Part shown: piece by piece, positions 22,628-31,005 of the stretch
Position numbering within the stretch: position 1 is the first letter of the stretch
How the letters are laid out: every line of letters starts with the position of its first letter
DNA from: a virus
Virus record (IMG/VR): IMGVR_UViG_3300035016_000029
Location: 1-43,285 of that record
Strand: one strand, 5' to 3'
Length of the DNA: 43,285 nucleotides
Position numbers and translations under genes: made by a program
The notes under the pieces: model-generated
Seen by the model: the letters and a program-made list of their open reading frames with translations, nothing else
Database searches by the model: none
What the model was told of the DNA's origin: nothing

Positions 22628-24322
22628 ATGACCCGGCTTTCCGATTTCCACGGCATCGGCCCCCTCGCTGATAGGCCCAGCGCGGCGGCGGCCCATGCGC
22701 TCCGCGCTGATGCGTCGCATCTCGCCTTGACCTGGACGGACAGCGGCACGGGCACCCTTTATGGCTTGAACCTCGCGGGCACCGGATGGATGGCGATTGG
22801 CGGCGGCGGCGGCGGTGGCGTCTCGACGTTCGCGGCGCTCAGCGACACCCCGGCTGGCTACGCGGGCCAGGCCAACAAGCTGTTGCGCGTCAACGCCGGC
22901 GCGAATGCGGTCGAGTTCGCGCAGGCAGTCTTCGCGATGCTGGCAGAGGCGCCCGCCGGCGCGTTCTCGCTGGGCGCGAACAAGATGCTGGTCGGCAATG
23001 AAGCAGGGACCGCGTTCGAGTGGCGGACGCCGCCTGCCGGGCTGAGCGGTCCGTCGCTGGTGCTTTCGCCGCCGGAGCTGACGGCTGGGAACAATTATGT
23101 GACTGTCATCATCGACAGCCCGAAGGCATCCGGCCTCATCAACAGCAATGGCGGAGATGACGGCGTGAGCTGCCGTCTCATTCAGAACGCATCGCGGGTT
23201 ACGAATGGGCCGACCTCGCAGCCGAACTACTATAATGTGGTCTTCGGGCTCGGATACAATTCCACCCCGGCATTCACGCCATCGAACACGGCAATGCCGT
23301 CAGCCTCGTTCCGCATCGAGAGTAAGTTCGCCCAAGGTGGGCCGAGCGATCCGTTCATGGCCGAGTTCCATGCGTCGCTGTTCCCGGCCAGTGATCCGTC
23401 GATCGAGTTCCGCGCCCTGAGCGCGACGGTCCCGCACTTGATCGCCGACTGGAACGGCGCAGGTGCCAGCTATTCGATGCGGTCGAACAACTTCCGCTTC
23501 ATCAGCGGCATTGGCACGGATCGCCTTAGCTTCCGTTTCGGCGGCATGGGTAACGAGGTCGAGTTCATCGATAGCGGTGCCGGACTCCCGCACCCCAAGC
23601 TGTTCTTCGGCACCAACAACCGTCCGACCGTCGAGCAGTGGAACGCGGCCAAGACCGGCTTGCTGCCCGCGCCGTATCGCAACAGCAACGACAACACGCA
23701 TATTGGGGGCGGCGCACTTTATATCGTCGGCACGGCGCAGGCGACCCCGAGCGGTTCGGGCAACTGCGGCATTGACCTGAATATCACGAGCGGTGGGGCG
23801 GCGGGGATGCGCGGCGTCAATGTGCAGATGCCCGCCGTGACCGGCGATGCCTATGGCGCGTTCATCAACGCCAGCGGCGTGACGGGGCGCGTCGATTTCC
23901 ACGTCCTGTCGACCACCGGCAAGCCGACCTTCAACCTGCAGACTGGGGACAACGCCAGCAGCGACATGATGCTGTGCTTCACGAACCAGGGTTCAGGGGC
24001 AAGCTTCACCATCGGCTATGACAACAGCGACGGCGACAAGCTCAAGGTCGAGAAGAGCTTCAAGAGCGTGGGATCGTCGAGCGCCCTGTTCTTCGAGTGC
24101 GATCCTGCGATCAACGTGACCCGTTTCGCCATGCCGCCCAAGCTGCCTAGCTACACGGTTGCGGGACTTCCTGCCGCCGCGACGGTCGGGGCCGGGTCCA
24201 AGGCATATGTCACCGATTTGAACGCCACCACTGCCGCCAGTGTCGCGGCTGGGGGTGGCTCCAACAAGGGCGAGGTCATTTGCGACGGCACCAATTGGCG
24301 CATCGTCGTCGCGTGGGCGTAA
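22628..24322 (+). CDS. Second large tail fibre/structural protein (564 aa)
   Basis: Starts at ATG 22628, four bases after the MAKISEL-type gene. Glycine-rich hinge (IGGGGGGGVSTFAALSDTPA) near residue 57 is followed by GYAGQANKLLRVNAGANAVE and LGANKMLVGNEAGTAFEW, common in phage fibre shafts. The middle is strand-rich and unrecognised; the end (YTVAGLPAAATVGAGSKAYV, then GEVICDGTNWRIVVAWA) is typical of phage fibre C-termini. No enzymatic residues are evident. Likely a second receptor-binding protein or side fibre. Confidence 0.75.
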   Translation: MTRLSDFHGIGPLADRPSAAAAHALRADASHLALTWTDSGTGTLYGLNLAGTGWMAIGGGGGGGVSTFAALSDTPAGYAGQANKLLRVNAGANAVEFAQAVFAMLAEAPAGAFSLGANKMLVGNEAGTAFEWRTPPAGLSGPSLVLSPPELTAGNNYVTVIIDSPKASGLINSNGGDDGVSCRLIQNASRVTNGPTSQPNYYNVVFGLGYNSTPAFTPSNTAMPSASFRIESKFAQGGPSDPFMAEFHASLFPASDPSIEFRALSATVPHLIADWNGAGASYSMRSNNFRFISGIGTDRLSFRFGGMGNEVEFIDSGAGLPHPKLFFGTNNRPTVEQWNAAKTGLLPAPYRNSNDNTHIGGGALYIVGTAQATPSGSGNCGIDLNITSGGAAGMRGVNVQMPAVTGDAYGAFINASGVTGRVDFHVLSTTGKPTFNLQTGDNASSDMMLCFTNQGSGASFTIGYDNSDGDKLKVEKSFKSVGSSSALFFECDPAINVTRFAMPPKLPSYTVAGLPAAATVGAGSKAYVTDLNATTAASVAAGGGSNKGEVICDGTNWRIVVAWA

Positions 24323-24336
24323 CGGAGGAAGTGAAT

Positions 24337-24834
24337 ATGGAAATCAAGACGCGGCAGATTGCGCTCTGCCTTGACGATGCGGGCACTATCACGGGCGTCG
24401 AGGCGCGGCGCGAGGCGGTCTATGCCGATGGCGCGCGGCGCATCCTCGATGCCGAACCGGCGACGACGGAGGAGTTCCTGTCCATTTTGACCGGAGAGGA
24501 TGCCGATCTCGGCGCCGCGCTGGCAACGAAGGTGGCTCAGCTGCAGGGAGCATCCGCGATCAACACGGCGCTGGATGCACAGATTGTCGGCGTTCGTGCC
24601 GAGCTGGCTAATGCTCAGGCGACGATCGACGCCCAGGCCGAAACCATCGCCGCGCAGAATGCGGCCGCTGCTGAGCTCAACGGGCGCGTCGCATCGGATG
24701 AGTCGCAGATCCGCACTCTGCAACGCCTCGTCTCGGTCGAGCAGGAGACCAGCGCCAACTTGCGTGCCGAGGTGGCGAAGCTGCAGGCCAAGGTTGTCGA
24801 ACCGCAGGGAGAAATCGCCGCCGAGCCGATTTAA
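24337..24834 (+). CDS. Coiled-coil protein following the second fibre (165 aa)
   Basis: ATG 24337 with GGAGGAA about 7 bases upstream. Starts MEIKTRQIALCLDDAGTITG; residues 60-155 form a long heptad-rich helix (VAQLQGASAINTALDAQIVG, VRAELANAQATIDAQAETIA and so on). Could be a fibre chaperone or a trimeric coiled-coil stalk. Last gene of the J operon; a hairpin follows. Confidence 0.65.
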   Translation: MEIKTRQIALCLDDAGTITGVEARREAVYADGARRILDAEPATTEEFLSILTGEDADLGAALATKVAQLQGASAINTALDAQIVGVRAELANAQATIDAQAETIAAQNAAAAELNGRVASDESQIRTLQRLVSVEQETSANLRAEVAKLQAKVVEPQGEIAAEPI

Positions 24835-24842
24835 GGTCGTTC

Positions 24843-24871
24843 GCCCGGTGGGACAGAATGCACCGTCGGGC
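24843..24871 (+). terminator. Imperfect hairpin before the V operon
   Basis: GCCCGGTG (24843-24850) can pair with CACCG-T-CGGGC (24861-24871) with one bulged T. It lies between the end of the J operon and the fourth activator site. No T-run follows. Confidence 0.3.
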
Positions 24872-24887
24872 AACACCCCCCTCCCCT

Positions 24888-24906
24888 TGTAGTAACCCTT
24901 TCTACA
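24888..24906 (+). promoter_or_regulatory. Late-promoter activator site 4 (V-W-FI-D operon)
   Basis: TGTAG-TAACCCTTT-CTACA; arms extend to CTTGTAG/CTACAAG (24886-24908). Differs from site 3 at one spacer base. Centre 56 bases from the gene V ATG. TCATAAC at 24940-24946 is a plausible -10 that would start transcription at or beside the ATG. Confidence 0.88.
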
Positions 24907-24952
24907 AGACCGCGCCCGCGCGTGCTTCCGGGGGCGCGGTCATAACGTCGCC

Positions 24953-25516
24953 ATGAGCGACCCCGCCGACTCTCAGCGCATCATTGGCGATCTGTTCCGC
25001 TTGGGGACCGTACTGTCCGTCGATCTCTCGGCGGGCACCTGCCGCGTGCAGATCGGCGACATTGAAACCGGCGATCTCCCCTGGCTCGCCGGATCGGCGG
25101 GGGAAACCCATATCTGGATGCCGCCCAGCGAGGGCGAACAGGTTGCCGTCATCGCGCCCGAAGGCGACACCCGCGCCGGCATCGTGCTGCGCGGCCTCCC
25201 CAGCGACGCCAACCCCGCCCCCGGCGACAGCCGCACCGTCGTCATGATCTTCGCCGATGGCGCGCGCATCTCCTACGATCCCGAGGAACAGTATCTTGAG
25301 GCGCGGCTTCCCGAAGGCGGCCGCGCCAAGCTGCTCTGCGACGTCGAGATCGACGGCAAGCTCAAGGTGACGGGCGACGTCCAGATGGATACCAAGCTCC
25401 ATGTCGATGGCGAGATCGCAAGCGACACCGACGTCAAGGCAGCGGCGATCAGCCTCAAATCCCACAAGCACATTGGCGTGCAGGCTGGCGCTGCCCAGAC
25501 CGGGGCAGCGGTATGA
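24953..25516 (+). CDS. V: Baseplate assembly/spike protein V (P2 gpV family)
   Basis: 187 aa (P2 gpV 211). N-terminal OB-fold region (LFRLGTVLSVDLSAGTCRVQ, then WMPPSEGEQVAVIAPEGDTR), then strand repeats, and a tip with SHKH (H171 and H173), the HxH motif that binds iron in the P2-type membrane-piercing spike. Start ATG 24953 lacks a Shine-Dalgarno and lies 56 bases from the activator dyad. Overlaps gpW by four bases. Confidence 0.95.
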   Translation: MSDPADSQRIIGDLFRLGTVLSVDLSAGTCRVQIGDIETGDLPWLAGSAGETHIWMPPSEGEQVAVIAPEGDTRAGIVLRGLPSDANPAPGDSRTVVMIFADGARISYDPEEQYLEARLPEGGRAKLLCDVEIDGKLKVTGDVQMDTKLHVDGEIASDTDVKAAAISLKSHKHIGVQAGAAQTGAAV

Positions 25517-25881
25517 ACGGCATGGACCGCCATACCGGCAAGCCACTCTCCGGCCTCGATCACCTACGCCAGTCCTGCGGGGACATCATCGGCACGCCGC
25601 TCGGCACCCGCATTTGCCTGCGCGAGTACGGCTCTTTCGTCCCCGAGCTGATCGATCAGCCGATGAACCAGCTCACCCGCACGCGGATCTTCGCGGCGAC
25701 CGCGCTCGCCCTGTCGCGGTGGGAGCGCCGCCTGCGCCTGACCCGCGTCGGCCTTTCTGCGGGCGATCAGCCGGGGGAGTTCGTCCTCGATATCGCCGGC
25801 GACGCGCTCGATCCCAACGGCCGCCGCTCTCCCGTCACCTTCACCCTTCCCGTCCGCGCCCAGAGCGCCCTTGCTAACTGA
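25513..25881 (+). CDS. W: Baseplate wedge protein W (P2 gpW, gp25-like)
   Basis: 122 aa. Typical: MDRHTGKPLSGLDHLRQSCG, DIIGTPLGTRICLREYGSFV, PELIDQPMNQ. The LREYGS motif includes the EYGS-type signature that nucleates sheath assembly in gp25 family proteins. Overlaps V (ATGA). Confidence 0.95.
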   Translation: MNGMDRHTGKPLSGLDHLRQSCGDIIGTPLGTRICLREYGSFVPELIDQPMNQLTRTRIFAATALALSRWERRLRLTRVGLSAGDQPGEFVLDIAGDALDPNGRRSPVTFTLPVRAQSALAN

Positions 25882-25890
25882 GAGGTATCC

Positions 25891-27060
25891 ATGTCGTTTC
25901 AGCACGGAATCAGCGTCACCGAGGTCGCGAGCGCGGCGCGCTCGCTGGCGATCGTCGCCACCGGCGTCATCGGCCTGGTCGCCACCGGCCCCGCCGCCGA
26001 CGCTGCGGCCTTCCCGCTCGACACCCGCGTCAAGATCGCGCCATCCGGCATCGTCGATGCCATTGCCAAGGCGGGCGCGACCGGCACGCTCAAAGCCGCG
26101 CTGCAGGCCATTGCCACCCATGTCCGCACGCCGATCGTCCTGATCCGCGTCGCCTCCGGTGTTGATGAGGCCGCGACCGACGCCAATGTCATCGCCGGGA
26201 TCCAGATGCTGCGCGGTGCCGAGGCTCAGCTCGGCCTGAAGCCGCGTATCCTCGGCGCACCGGGCCTTGATACGGAGGATGTAGCGGATGAGCTGGCGGC
26301 GGTGGCCAAGGATCTGCGCGCCTTCGCCTATGCCCGCTGCCATGGCGCGGACACCGCCGCGCGCATCGCCTATCGCGAAAACTTCGACCAGCGGGAGCTG
26401 ATGCTGCTCTATCCCGACTTCCTCATGGAATCGGGCACCGACATCGTCGCCAGCCCGTCCGTGGCGCACGCGATGGGCATGCGCGCGCGCATCGATCAGG
26501 AGCAGGGCTGGAACAAGACCCTGTCCAACGTCCCGATCGAAGGCGTTGTCGGAATGACCGAGGATGTGCACTTCGACTTCCAGTCGGTCGATACCGAGGC
26601 GAACCAGCTCAACGAGGCGGGGATCACCACCATCGTCGCCATCAACGGATCGCTCCGCTTCTGGGGCAACCGCACCTGCGCGGATCCGGCGAGCGACACC
26701 GGCAAGGATTTCGTGTTCGAAAGCGCGACCCGCACCGCGCAAGTTCTGGCGGACACCTGCGCGCTCGGCTTGATCTGGGCGATCGACAAGCAGATGAACC
26801 CCGGCCTCGCCCGCGACATCATCGAGCAGATCAATGAGCTGTTTCGCAAGCTCGCGCGTCCCGGCGCTGCGCAGATGATCCTCGGCGCTGAGGCGTGGTT
26901 CGACGCGGACGCCAACCCGATCGAGAACCTCAAGGCCGGCAAGCTGCTGATCCGGTACAAATACACGCCGGTCCCGCCGCTCGAAAACCTCCTGCTCCGC
27001 CAGGAGATCACCGACGAGTATCTCGCCGACTTCGCCGAGCTGGTCGCCCTCGCCGCCTGA
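25891..27060 (+). CDS. FI: Tail sheath protein (P2 gpFI)
   Basis: 389 aa, near P2 gpFI (396). Starts MSFQHGISVTEVASAARSLA; other family landmarks are GASGV-like VLIRVASGVDEAATDANVIA, IDKQMNPGLARDIIEQINEL and ENLLLRQEITDEYLADFAEL at the C-terminus. Builds the contractile sheath. In P2 FI begins its own operon; here it continues the V-W operon with GAGAGG upstream of the ATG. Confidence 0.96.
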   Translation: MSFQHGISVTEVASAARSLAIVATGVIGLVATGPAADAAAFPLDTRVKIAPSGIVDAIAKAGATGTLKAALQAIATHVRTPIVLIRVASGVDEAATDANVIAGIQMLRGAEAQLGLKPRILGAPGLDTEDVADELAAVAKDLRAFAYARCHGADTAARIAYRENFDQRELMLLYPDFLMESGTDIVASPSVAHAMGMRARIDQEQGWNKTLSNVPIEGVVGMTEDVHFDFQSVDTEANQLNEAGITTIVAINGSLRFWGNRTCADPASDTGKDFVFESATRTAQVLADTCALGLIWAIDKQMNPGLARDIIEQINELFRKLARPGAAQMILGAEAWFDADANPIENLKAGKLLIRYKYTPVPPLENLLLRQEITDEYLADFAELVALAA

Positions 27061-27101
27061 AGCCCGCCCCTTAGCTTCCTGCCCTTTATTGGAGAACCGC
27101 C

Positions 27102-27617
27102 ATGGGCCTGCCCCGCGTCCTCAAGACCATGACCACCATCATCGACGGCATCGGCTATGTCGGTGAAAGCAAAACGATGAAGCTGCCCAACCTCGATCGC
27201 AAGTTCGAGGGCTGGCGCGGCGGCGGCATGAATCGTCCCGCCAAGATCGACCTGGGCGGCGGCGACGATCTCGATGTCGAGCACAGCTATGGCGGCCCGA
27301 TCCGGGAAGTCATCCGCCAGTACGGCCTGCCCTCGCTCACCGGGGTGCAGATCCGCTGGGTCGGCTCGTTCCAGAATGACGACACGGGTGAGATCACTGC
27401 GGTCGAAGTCGTGGTGCGCGGCCGGCACGAGGAAATCGATCGCGGCGACCAGCAGGTCGGCGAGATGGGCGAGTTCAAGGTCAAGACGGCCTGCGCCTAT
27501 TACAAGGAAATCTGGAACGGCCGCACCGAGGTTGAGATCGACATCCTTGCGGGCGTCGAGATCGTCGGCGGTGTCGATCGCATGGCGGAGCATCGCGCCG
27601 CCATCGGCCAGTTCTAA
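27102..27617 (+). CDS. FII: Tail tube protein (P2 gpFII)
   Basis: 171 aa, as in P2 gpFII (172). Starts GLPRVLKTMTTIIDGIGYVG and contains PNLDRKFEGWRGGGMNRPAK; ends DRMAEHRAAIGQF. Forms the inner tube. GGAGA precedes the ATG. Confidence 0.96.
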   Translation: MGLPRVLKTMTTIIDGIGYVGESKTMKLPNLDRKFEGWRGGGMNRPAKIDLGGGDDLDVEHSYGGPIREVIRQYGLPSLTGVQIRWVGSFQNDDTGEITAVEVVVRGRHEEIDRGDQQVGEMGEFKVKTACAYYKEIWNGRTEVEIDILAGVEIVGGVDRMAEHRAAIGQF

Positions 27618-27632
27618 CCGGAGTCGATTAAC

Positions 27633-27968
27633 ATGACCGAACAGACCCCGCCCGTTGCGGACAATTCGCCGCTATTTCGTCGCTTGACCCTCGACGGCGA
27701 CGTCAAGGTCGGCGACCAGGTGCTGATCCCCGCCGGGACCGTGGTGACCGTGCGCAAGCCCGGCTCGCCCGAGATGCGCGGTCTTACCCTCATGGCGCTT
27801 TCGCAGCTCGACGTGAACGCGCTGCACGAACTGGCACCGCGCATCACCACGCCGGTCATTCACAAGAACGCGATCTGGGAACCTGCCGACCTGATGCAGT
27901 TCGGCGCTGAGGTAATGGATTTTTTGCTGCCGACGGCCGCAAAGCAGGCAGCCTCCCAAACCGCGTAG
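27633..27968 (+). CDS. E: Tail assembly chaperone gpE
   Basis: 111 aa (P2 gpE 91). Contains the family core RLTLDGDVKVGDQVLIPAGT and LTLMALSQLDVNALHELAPR. Partner with the tape measure during tube length control. The codons GAT TTT TTG at 27918-27926 hold the heptamer T TTT TTG; a -1 slip there leads into the E' frame. Confidence 0.93.
   Translation: MTEQTPPVADNSPLFRRLTLDGDVKVGDQVLIPAGTVVTVRKPGSPEMRGLTLMALSQLDVNALHELAPRITTPVIHKNAIWEPADLMQFGAEVMDFLLPTAAKQAASQTA
27920..27926 (+). other. Programmed -1 frameshift site T TTT TTG
   Basis: The heptamer is in the correct phase in the E frame (T of codon 96, TTT codon 97, TTG codon 98). The -1 frame stays open from 27926 through the E' start to 28096. 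P2 uses the same heptamer between E and E'. Confidence 0.85.
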
Positions 27969-28096
27969 AGGACGTCATGGCGGATCTGGCGGTCGTGTTT
28001 CACTGGCCGCCGTCCGCAATGGACGGGATGGACCTCGTCGAACTCATGGCCTGGCGCGCTCAGGCCGAGCGCCGCACCCGAAACGACAAGAGCTGA
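27926..28096 (+). CDS. E': gpE' extension (C-terminal part of the E+E' frameshift product)
   Basis: After the slip the frame reads 56 more residues: 17 linker residues and then MADLAVVFHWPPSAMDGMDL, VELMAWRAQAERRTRNDKS, the typical GpE' segment. Full fusion is about 154 aa (98 from E plus 56). An independent ATG at 27977 would give 39 aa, but lambda- and P2-type tail chaperones use the fusion. The ratio of short to long forms normally matters for tail assembly. Confidence 0.88.
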   Translation, partial: AADGRKAGSLPNRVEDVMADLAVVFHWPPSAMDGMDLVELMAWRAQAERRTRNDKS

Positions 28097-28105
28097 AGCC
28101 GCCCG

Positions 28106-30616
28106 ATGGACCGCAATCTCCGCATCCGCATGCTGCTCGAGGCGGGTGACCGCGTCACCCGCCCCTTGCGCGACATCGCCGGCGGCTCGGCCAAGGCCGC
28201 GCGCGAGCTGAAGGCGACCCGCGATCGTCTCCGCGATCTCGACCGGGCACAGGCCAACATCAATGGCTTCCGCGAGCTGAAGGCTGGCCTGCGATCGACC
28301 GAGGCGCAGATGGGGGAGGCGCAGGCGCGCGTGAACGCCCTCGCCCGTCAGATCGCCGCGACCGACACCCCGACCAAGAAGTTGACCGCCGAGTTCGCCA
28401 AGGCAAAGCGCGAATCCGCTGCGCTCAAGAATGAGCATATCGAGCAGTCCGCGCGACTGCAGCAGCTGCGCGACCGGCTCGGTTCCGCTGGCGTCGCGAC
28501 GGGCAACCTGTCCAGCCACGAGCGCCGTCTGCGCGGTGATATTGCCCGCACCAACGAAGAGCTGGCCGAACAGGAGCGCCGCCTGCGCGCCACCGCCGAT
28601 CGCGCGCAGCGGCTCGGCGCTGCCCGCGACCAGTTCGGCAAGGGCATGAACATGGCCACTGGCCTCGCCGCCGGCGGCTTCTCCGCAATGCAGACCGGTC
28701 AAACGATGCTGCGCCCGATCACCGGCGCGCGCGACGACGCGGCCGTGCACGAATCGGCGATGACCGACATCGCGCAAAAGGCGGACCTATCGCGCGACGC
28801 TGCGCGCCAGATGGGCGACACAGTGCTCGAAGTTGCGGCGAAGGCGAACCAACTGCCCGAAGCGATTCGCGCCGGCATCGACACACTGTCGGGCTTTGGC
28901 CTCGATCCCCGTCAGGCGCTGGCGATGATGCAGCCGATCGGCCGCGCCGCCACTGCCTACAAGGCCGAGATCGCGGATCTGTCCGCCGCCGCCTTCGCCG
29001 CCAACGATAACCTCAAGGTGCCTGTCGCGCAAACCGGCAAGGTAATCGATATCATGGCGGCCGCCGGCAAACGCGGCGCGTTCGAGATCAAGGACATGGC
29101 GAGCCATTTCCCTGCCCTCACCGCCGCCAGTCAGGCGCTGGGGCAGCACGGCACCGCCGCCGTCGCGGATCTGTCCGCCGCGCTTCAGATCGCGCGCAAG
29201 GGCGCAGGATCTTCGGACGCCGCCGCGACCAACGTCGCCAACCTGCTTCAGAAGATCAATTCGCCGGGCACCGTCCGCGCGTTCAAGAAGAACTTCGGAG
29301 TCGACCTGCCCGCCGCGCTCAAGAGGCTCTATTCCGAAGGCAAGACCCCGATCGAGGCGATTGCCGAGCTGGCGAGCAAGACGGTGGGCGGTGACCTGTC
29401 GAAGCTCGGCTACCTATTCGAGGATGCCCAGGTGCAGGGCGCGCTGCGGCCGCTGATCCAGAACCTCGAGGAATATCGGCGAATCCGAGCCGAGGCGGGC
29501 GCGGCGGGCGGCACTTCCGACGCTGACTTTGCCGAGCGGATGAAGGACGCGGCGGAGGAGTCGCGACAGTTCAACGTCGAGATGCAGAACCTGTCGATCA
29601 CGATGGGCGGCCTCCTGCTTCCCGCCGCCACTCAGCTGGCCAAGAAGGTGGGCGGGTATGCCAAGGCGTTCGCCGGATGGGCGCGCGCCAACCCCGGATT
29701 CGCCAAGGGGCTGGCGCTCACCGCCGCGATTCTCGCCGGGCTGTTCATCGTGCTCGGCGGCGGCGCGATCGTCGTCGCCGGCATGGTCATGCCCTTTTAT
29801 GCGCTGGGCGCGGCCGCCGCGTTCCTCAACATCGGCTTGCTGCCCCTGATCGGCATCGTCCTCGCCGTGCTTGCTGCCATCGCGTTGCTCGCTGGAGGCG
29901 CCTATCTGATCTACAAAAACTGGGGCGCAGTCACCGGCTTTTTCTCCAGCCTCTGGGCGGGGATCAAATCCACGGTGAGCACCGGCCTCGCCGCGATCGG
30001 CGGGTTCATTATGAACTTCACTCCGGTCGGCATGTTCATCCGCGCCTTCTCGGCCGTGCTTGCCTTCCTGCGCGGTCCATTGCCTGGGCAGATGATGGAG
30101 GCAGGCCGCAACCTCATTCAGGGGCTGATCCGCGGCGTCATGAACATGCTGGGCGCGCTTAAATCGACCATCATCAACGCGGCCTCGTCCGCTGCAAAAT
30201 GGTTCAAGCAAAAGCTCGGGATCCAGTCCCCGTCCCGCGTCTTCATGGGGTTCGGCGGATACATGATGGAGGGCCTCGATCGAGGTATCGCCTCCGAATC
30301 GCAGCTGCCAATCCGACGCCTCGATCGGCTATCGAAAGAGATCGGCGCGGCAATGGCGGTCGGCATCGCTGCGCCCGCCATCGCCGCCACCCCGGTCCCC
30401 GACAACGCACCGGGAACGAGCACGCGGGCTGCGGCTTCGTCGAGCGTTGCGGCAGGCGGACGGGCCAGCGCCGCACCGGTGACGATCAACATCTACCCCG
30501 CGCCAGGCCAGTCCGCGAAAGAGATCGCCGAGGAAGTCCGCCGCCAGCTTGAGGATCACCACCGCAAGCCCGGCGGCGGCGGCTCGTTCGCCGACGCTCC
30601 CGATTGGGAGGGTTGA
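28106..30616 (+). CDS. T: Tail tape measure protein (P2 gpT)
   Basis: 836 aa, near P2 gpT (815). N-terminal 200 residues are long charged helices (DRNLRIRMLLEAGDRVTRPL, then TRDRLRDLDRAQANINGFRE). The TP901-type core (AAVHESAMTDIAQKADLSRD, GFGLDPRQALAMMQPIGRAA, LSAALQIARKGAGSSDAAAT) is clear, followed by hydrophobic helices (about 530-600) and a C-terminal SPSRVFMGFGGYMMEGLDRG motif. Sets tail length and is ejected into the cell. Confidence 0.96.
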   Translation: MDRNLRIRMLLEAGDRVTRPLRDIAGGSAKAARELKATRDRLRDLDRAQANINGFRELKAGLRSTEAQMGEAQARVNALARQIAATDTPTKKLTAEFAKAKRESAALKNEHIEQSARLQQLRDRLGSAGVATGNLSSHERRLRGDIARTNEELAEQERRLRATADRAQRLGAARDQFGKGMNMATGLAAGGFSAMQTGQTMLRPITGARDDAAVHESAMTDIAQKADLSRDAARQMGDTVLEVAAKANQLPEAIRAGIDTLSGFGLDPRQALAMMQPIGRAATAYKAEIADLSAAAFAANDNLKVPVAQTGKVIDIMAAAGKRGAFEIKDMASHFPALTAASQALGQHGTAAVADLSAALQIARKGAGSSDAAATNVANLLQKINSPGTVRAFKKNFGVDLPAALKRLYSEGKTPIEAIAELASKTVGGDLSKLGYLFEDAQVQGALRPLIQNLEEYRRIRAEAGAAGGTSDADFAERMKDAAEESRQFNVEMQNLSITMGGLLLPAATQLAKKVGGYAKAFAGWARANPGFAKGLALTAAILAGLFIVLGGGAIVVAGMVMPFYALGAAAAFLNIGLLPLIGIVLAVLAAIALLAGGAYLIYKNWGAVTGFFSSLWAGIKSTVSTGLAAIGGFIMNFTPVGMFIRAFSAVLAFLRGPLPGQMMEAGRNLIQGLIRGVMNMLGALKSTIINAASSAAKWFKQKLGIQSPSRVFMGFGGYMMEGLDRGIASESQLPIRRLDRLSKEIGAAMAVGIAAPAIAATPVPDNAPGTSTRAAASSSVAAGGRASAAPVTINIYPAPGQSAKEIAEEVRRQLEDHHRKPGGGGSFADAPDWEG

Positions 30617-30618
30617 TC

Positions 30619-31002
30619 ATGATCTTGATGTCGCTCGGCATGTTCGCCTTCCACGTCCCGACCCTCGCCCATGATGAGCTGCAGCGCCGCTGCGACTGGC
30701 GGCACGCCCGCTCGGCACGCATCGGCACCCGCGACGCGCTGCAATTCGTGGGCCCCGGTGAGGACAGCATCTCGGTTTCCGGCACCTCCTTTTCGGAGCT
30801 GTCGAAGGGCGTGCTGTCCCTCGACGAACTGCGCGGCATGGCCCCCACGGGCGAGGCATGGCCGCTGGTCGATGGCGCGGGCCGCGTGTTCGGGGAATTC
30901 GTGATCACCGCGATCGATGAGCGCCAGAAATACCTGCTCGATGACGGCACCCCGCGCCGGATCGACTTCGCGATCGACCTGCTCCGCGTCGATGAGGGCT
31001 GA
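30619..31002 (+). CDS. U: Tail protein U (P2 gpU)
   Basis: 127 aa, starting MILMSLGMFAFHVPTLAHDE; the next part LQRRCDWRHARSARIGTRDA, FVGPGEDSISVSG and VFGEFVITAIDERQKYLLDD match the family. Caps the tail tube end near the baseplate or terminator. ATG 30619 overlaps no gene and has GGGAGG upstream. Confidence 0.95.
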   Translation: MILMSLGMFAFHVPTLAHDELQRRCDWRHARSARIGTRDALQFVGPGEDSISVSGTSFSELSKGVLSLDELRGMAPTGEAWPLVDGAGRVFGEFVITAIDERQKYLLDDGTPRRIDFAIDLLRVDEG

Positions 31003-31005
31003 TCG

